Positions 5,951-6,768 of a stretch of 6,768 bases of DNA are shown here, in pieces (within the stretch, counting starts at the first letter, position 1; each line of letters starts with the position of its first letter). This DNA comes from Candidatus Bathyarchaeota archaeon (GTDB lineage: Archaea; Thermoproteota; Bathyarchaeia; 40CM-2-53-6; RBG-13-38-9): contig JAOZGV010000131.1 in the NCBI GenBank assembly GCA_026015225.1, positions 1 to 6,768 on the forward strand, in the 5' to 3' direction. Made by a program: the position numbers and the translations under genes. The notes under the pieces were generated by a model. The model was not told where the DNA came from, searched no databases, and was given only the letters and a program-made list of their open reading frames with translations.

Positions 5951-6041
5951 TCTAATTACCCTCTTTTTAATTTTGGATACAATCTTAATAATTCTAACCT
6001 ATCTAAACAAAATGATGTGTATGGGTCGATTTGATTAAGAT
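5951..6041 (-). promoter_or_regulatory. Leader/promoter region of the desulforedoxin-ferritin operon
   Basis: This is the 91-base gap between the nicotinamidase stop and the desulforedoxin ATG. Read on the minus strand, AATTATTAA near 5984-5992 is a weak TATA candidate; about 26 bases on, transcription would begin near 5962, just before the ribosome-binding site. ATCCAAAATT at 5969-5978 (minus) repeats a half-site of the palindrome at 2221-2236. There is no T tract after nicotinamidase, so read-through from it is also possible. Confidence 0.3.
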
Positions 6042-6728
6042 TTATTTTGTGACATTCTCAGATTTTACGAAATTTACCCCTATCTCAACCATTTGTTTTA
6101 AAGCATTTGATAGTTGTCCAGGAGGTGAATTTATCGCTTTTGAAAGGTCAACTAATACTACAATTTCAAATCCTAAGTTCCTTCCATCAATTGCGGAATA
6201 ATAAACACAATAATCTAAAGCAAGGCCGCATATGAAAACTCTCTTTTTTCCCAATACTTTGAGATACCCTGAGAGGCCAGTATATGTTTTACCATCATTT
6301 TCAATAAACGCTGAATAACTGTCTATTGTTGGACGATATCCTTTTCTAATAATCGCATTTGCAAATTTTGTTTCTAATGTATCATGAAATCTCGCACCAT
6401 TTGAACCTTGAACGCAATGATCTGGCCACAAGATAGGACCTATTCCTTCTGACTCATAAGGTTCGTATGGTCTCTTGTTGTGGCTACTGGCGAATGAAAG
6501 ATGTTTAGGGGGGTGCCAATCTTGAGTCAAGATCACAACATTTTCAGTTTTATGAAATTTATCTGAGAATTGATTTATGGAATCTATTATTTCATCTCCG
6601 CCTTTCACACCTAGAGCACCATCCGGCATAAAATCATTCTGGACATCAACAATAACTAGAGCGTCTTTATCATTGATTTTAACACTTGGAGTAGGTTTTA
6701 ATTTTTCAATTTCCAATAGCCCTTCCAC
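6042..6728 (-). CDS. pncA: Nicotinamidase (isochorismatase-fold amidohydrolase)
   Basis: Hydrolyses nicotinamide to nicotinate and ammonia in the cytosol for the Preiss-Handler branch of NAD salvage. The cysteine-hydrolase triad is complete, counting from the GTG at 6728: Asp28 in IVDVQNDF, Lys129 in IRKGYRPT, and nucleophile Cys174 in GLALDYCV. The metal site is also present: Asp70 and His72 in TQDWHPPKH and His104 in WPDHCVQG, corresponding to Asp52/His54/His71 of the Pyrococcus enzyme. At 228 residues it is longer than the roughly 180-residue archaeal form because of about 20 extra N-terminal residues and inserts around 84-98 and 140-150, closer to bacterial lengths. Start is uncertain: GTG at 6728 overlaps AGGTGG (6730-6725), itself a good ribosome-binding site for the in-frame TTG at 6716, eight bases on. 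The shorter start removes four residues and no motif. Confidence 0.93.
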   Translation of the reverse strand: MEGLLEIEKLKPTPSVKINDKDALVIVDVQNDFMPDGALGVKGGDEIIDSINQFSDKFHKTENVVILTQDWHPPKHLSFASSHNKRPYEPYESEGIGPILWPDHCVQGSNGARFHDTLETKFANAIIRKGYRPTIDSYSAFIENDGKTYTGLSGYLKVLGKKRVFICGLALDYCVYYSAIDGRNLGFEIVVLVDLSKAINSPPGQLSNALKQMVEIGVNFVKSENVTK

Positions 6729-6745
6729 CTAAATATTTTGTAAAT

Positions 6746-6753
6746 TAATAAAA
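6746..6753 (-). promoter_or_regulatory. Possible TATA box of the nicotinamidase gene
   Basis: On the minus strand TTTTATTA lies about 20-25 bases before the GTG at 6728. Standard spacing puts transcription start near 6722-6726, downstream of or at the GTG, which would favour the TTG start at 6716. This is a weak match in AT-rich sequence close to the window edge. Confidence 0.3.
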
Positions 6754-6768
6754 GCTAACATACGAATA

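Noticed and set aside
5742..6038. 98-codon plus-strand frame over the desulforedoxin region
   Set aside because: Antisense to desulforedoxin and the ferritin N-terminus, both supported by motifs and ribosome-binding sites.
5981..6042. Inverted copies of AATCTTAAT (5981-5989) and ATTAAGATT (6034-6042) upstream of desulforedoxin
   Set aside because: Nine A/T-rich bases with a 44-base spacer, one arm overlapping the end of nicotinamidase; chance occurrence is likely.
1..6768. CRISPR array, tRNA/rRNA, insertion sequence or defence-island genes
   Set aside because: No regularly spaced repeats, cloverleaf-like sequences, transposase motifs or terminal inverted repeats were seen on either strand.

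Overview
This is an AT-rich window (roughly one third G+C by eye) that looks like an anaerobic archaeon. The grounds are an archaeal-type Ogg2 8-oxoguanine DNA glycosylase ending in the diagnostic lysine, a Dps-like (DPSL-type) ferritin beside a free-standing desulforedoxin, and a cysteine-rich radical SAM enzyme. T-tract terminators without GC hairpins, GGTG-type Shine-Dalgarno sequences and frequent GTG/TTG starts agree with this. I cannot name the genus; a Bathyarchaeia, Thermoplasmatota or similar uncultured lineage is possible, and this is inference.

Layout. Plus strand: a divergent galactose-1-phosphate uridylyltransferase-like gene cut by the left edge (1-891), a 12-13-helix cation/proton antiporter (947-2194), and a radical SAM protein with several extra Cys clusters (2276-3427). 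Next, on the minus strand, are the remains of an EamA/DMT-family transporter (3478-4338), broken by one in-frame stop and two frameshifts. A bidirectional terminator-like inverted repeat separates it from the radical SAM gene. An intact ogg2 gene follows on the plus strand (4529-5197). The right end is entirely minus strand: a nicotinamidase (6042-6728), a 41-residue desulforedoxin (5825-5950) and a Dps-like ferritin (5324-5806). The last two are 18 bases apart and almost certainly form one operon.

How the genes relate. The right half has an oxidative-stress flavour: desulforedoxin (rubredoxin-like FeS4 electron carrier), DPSL ferritin (peroxide-consuming iron storage) and Ogg2 (repair of oxidised guanine). 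The nicotinamidase feeds NAD salvage. The left half is a set of apparently unrelated housekeeping or metabolic genes. No mobile element, CRISPR array, tRNA or rRNA is visible, and no clearly novel multi-gene system is present. The items most worth a second look are the desulforedoxin-ferritin operon, the Cys-rich radical SAM enzyme with a perfect 16-bp palindrome in its promoter, and the multiply broken transporter.
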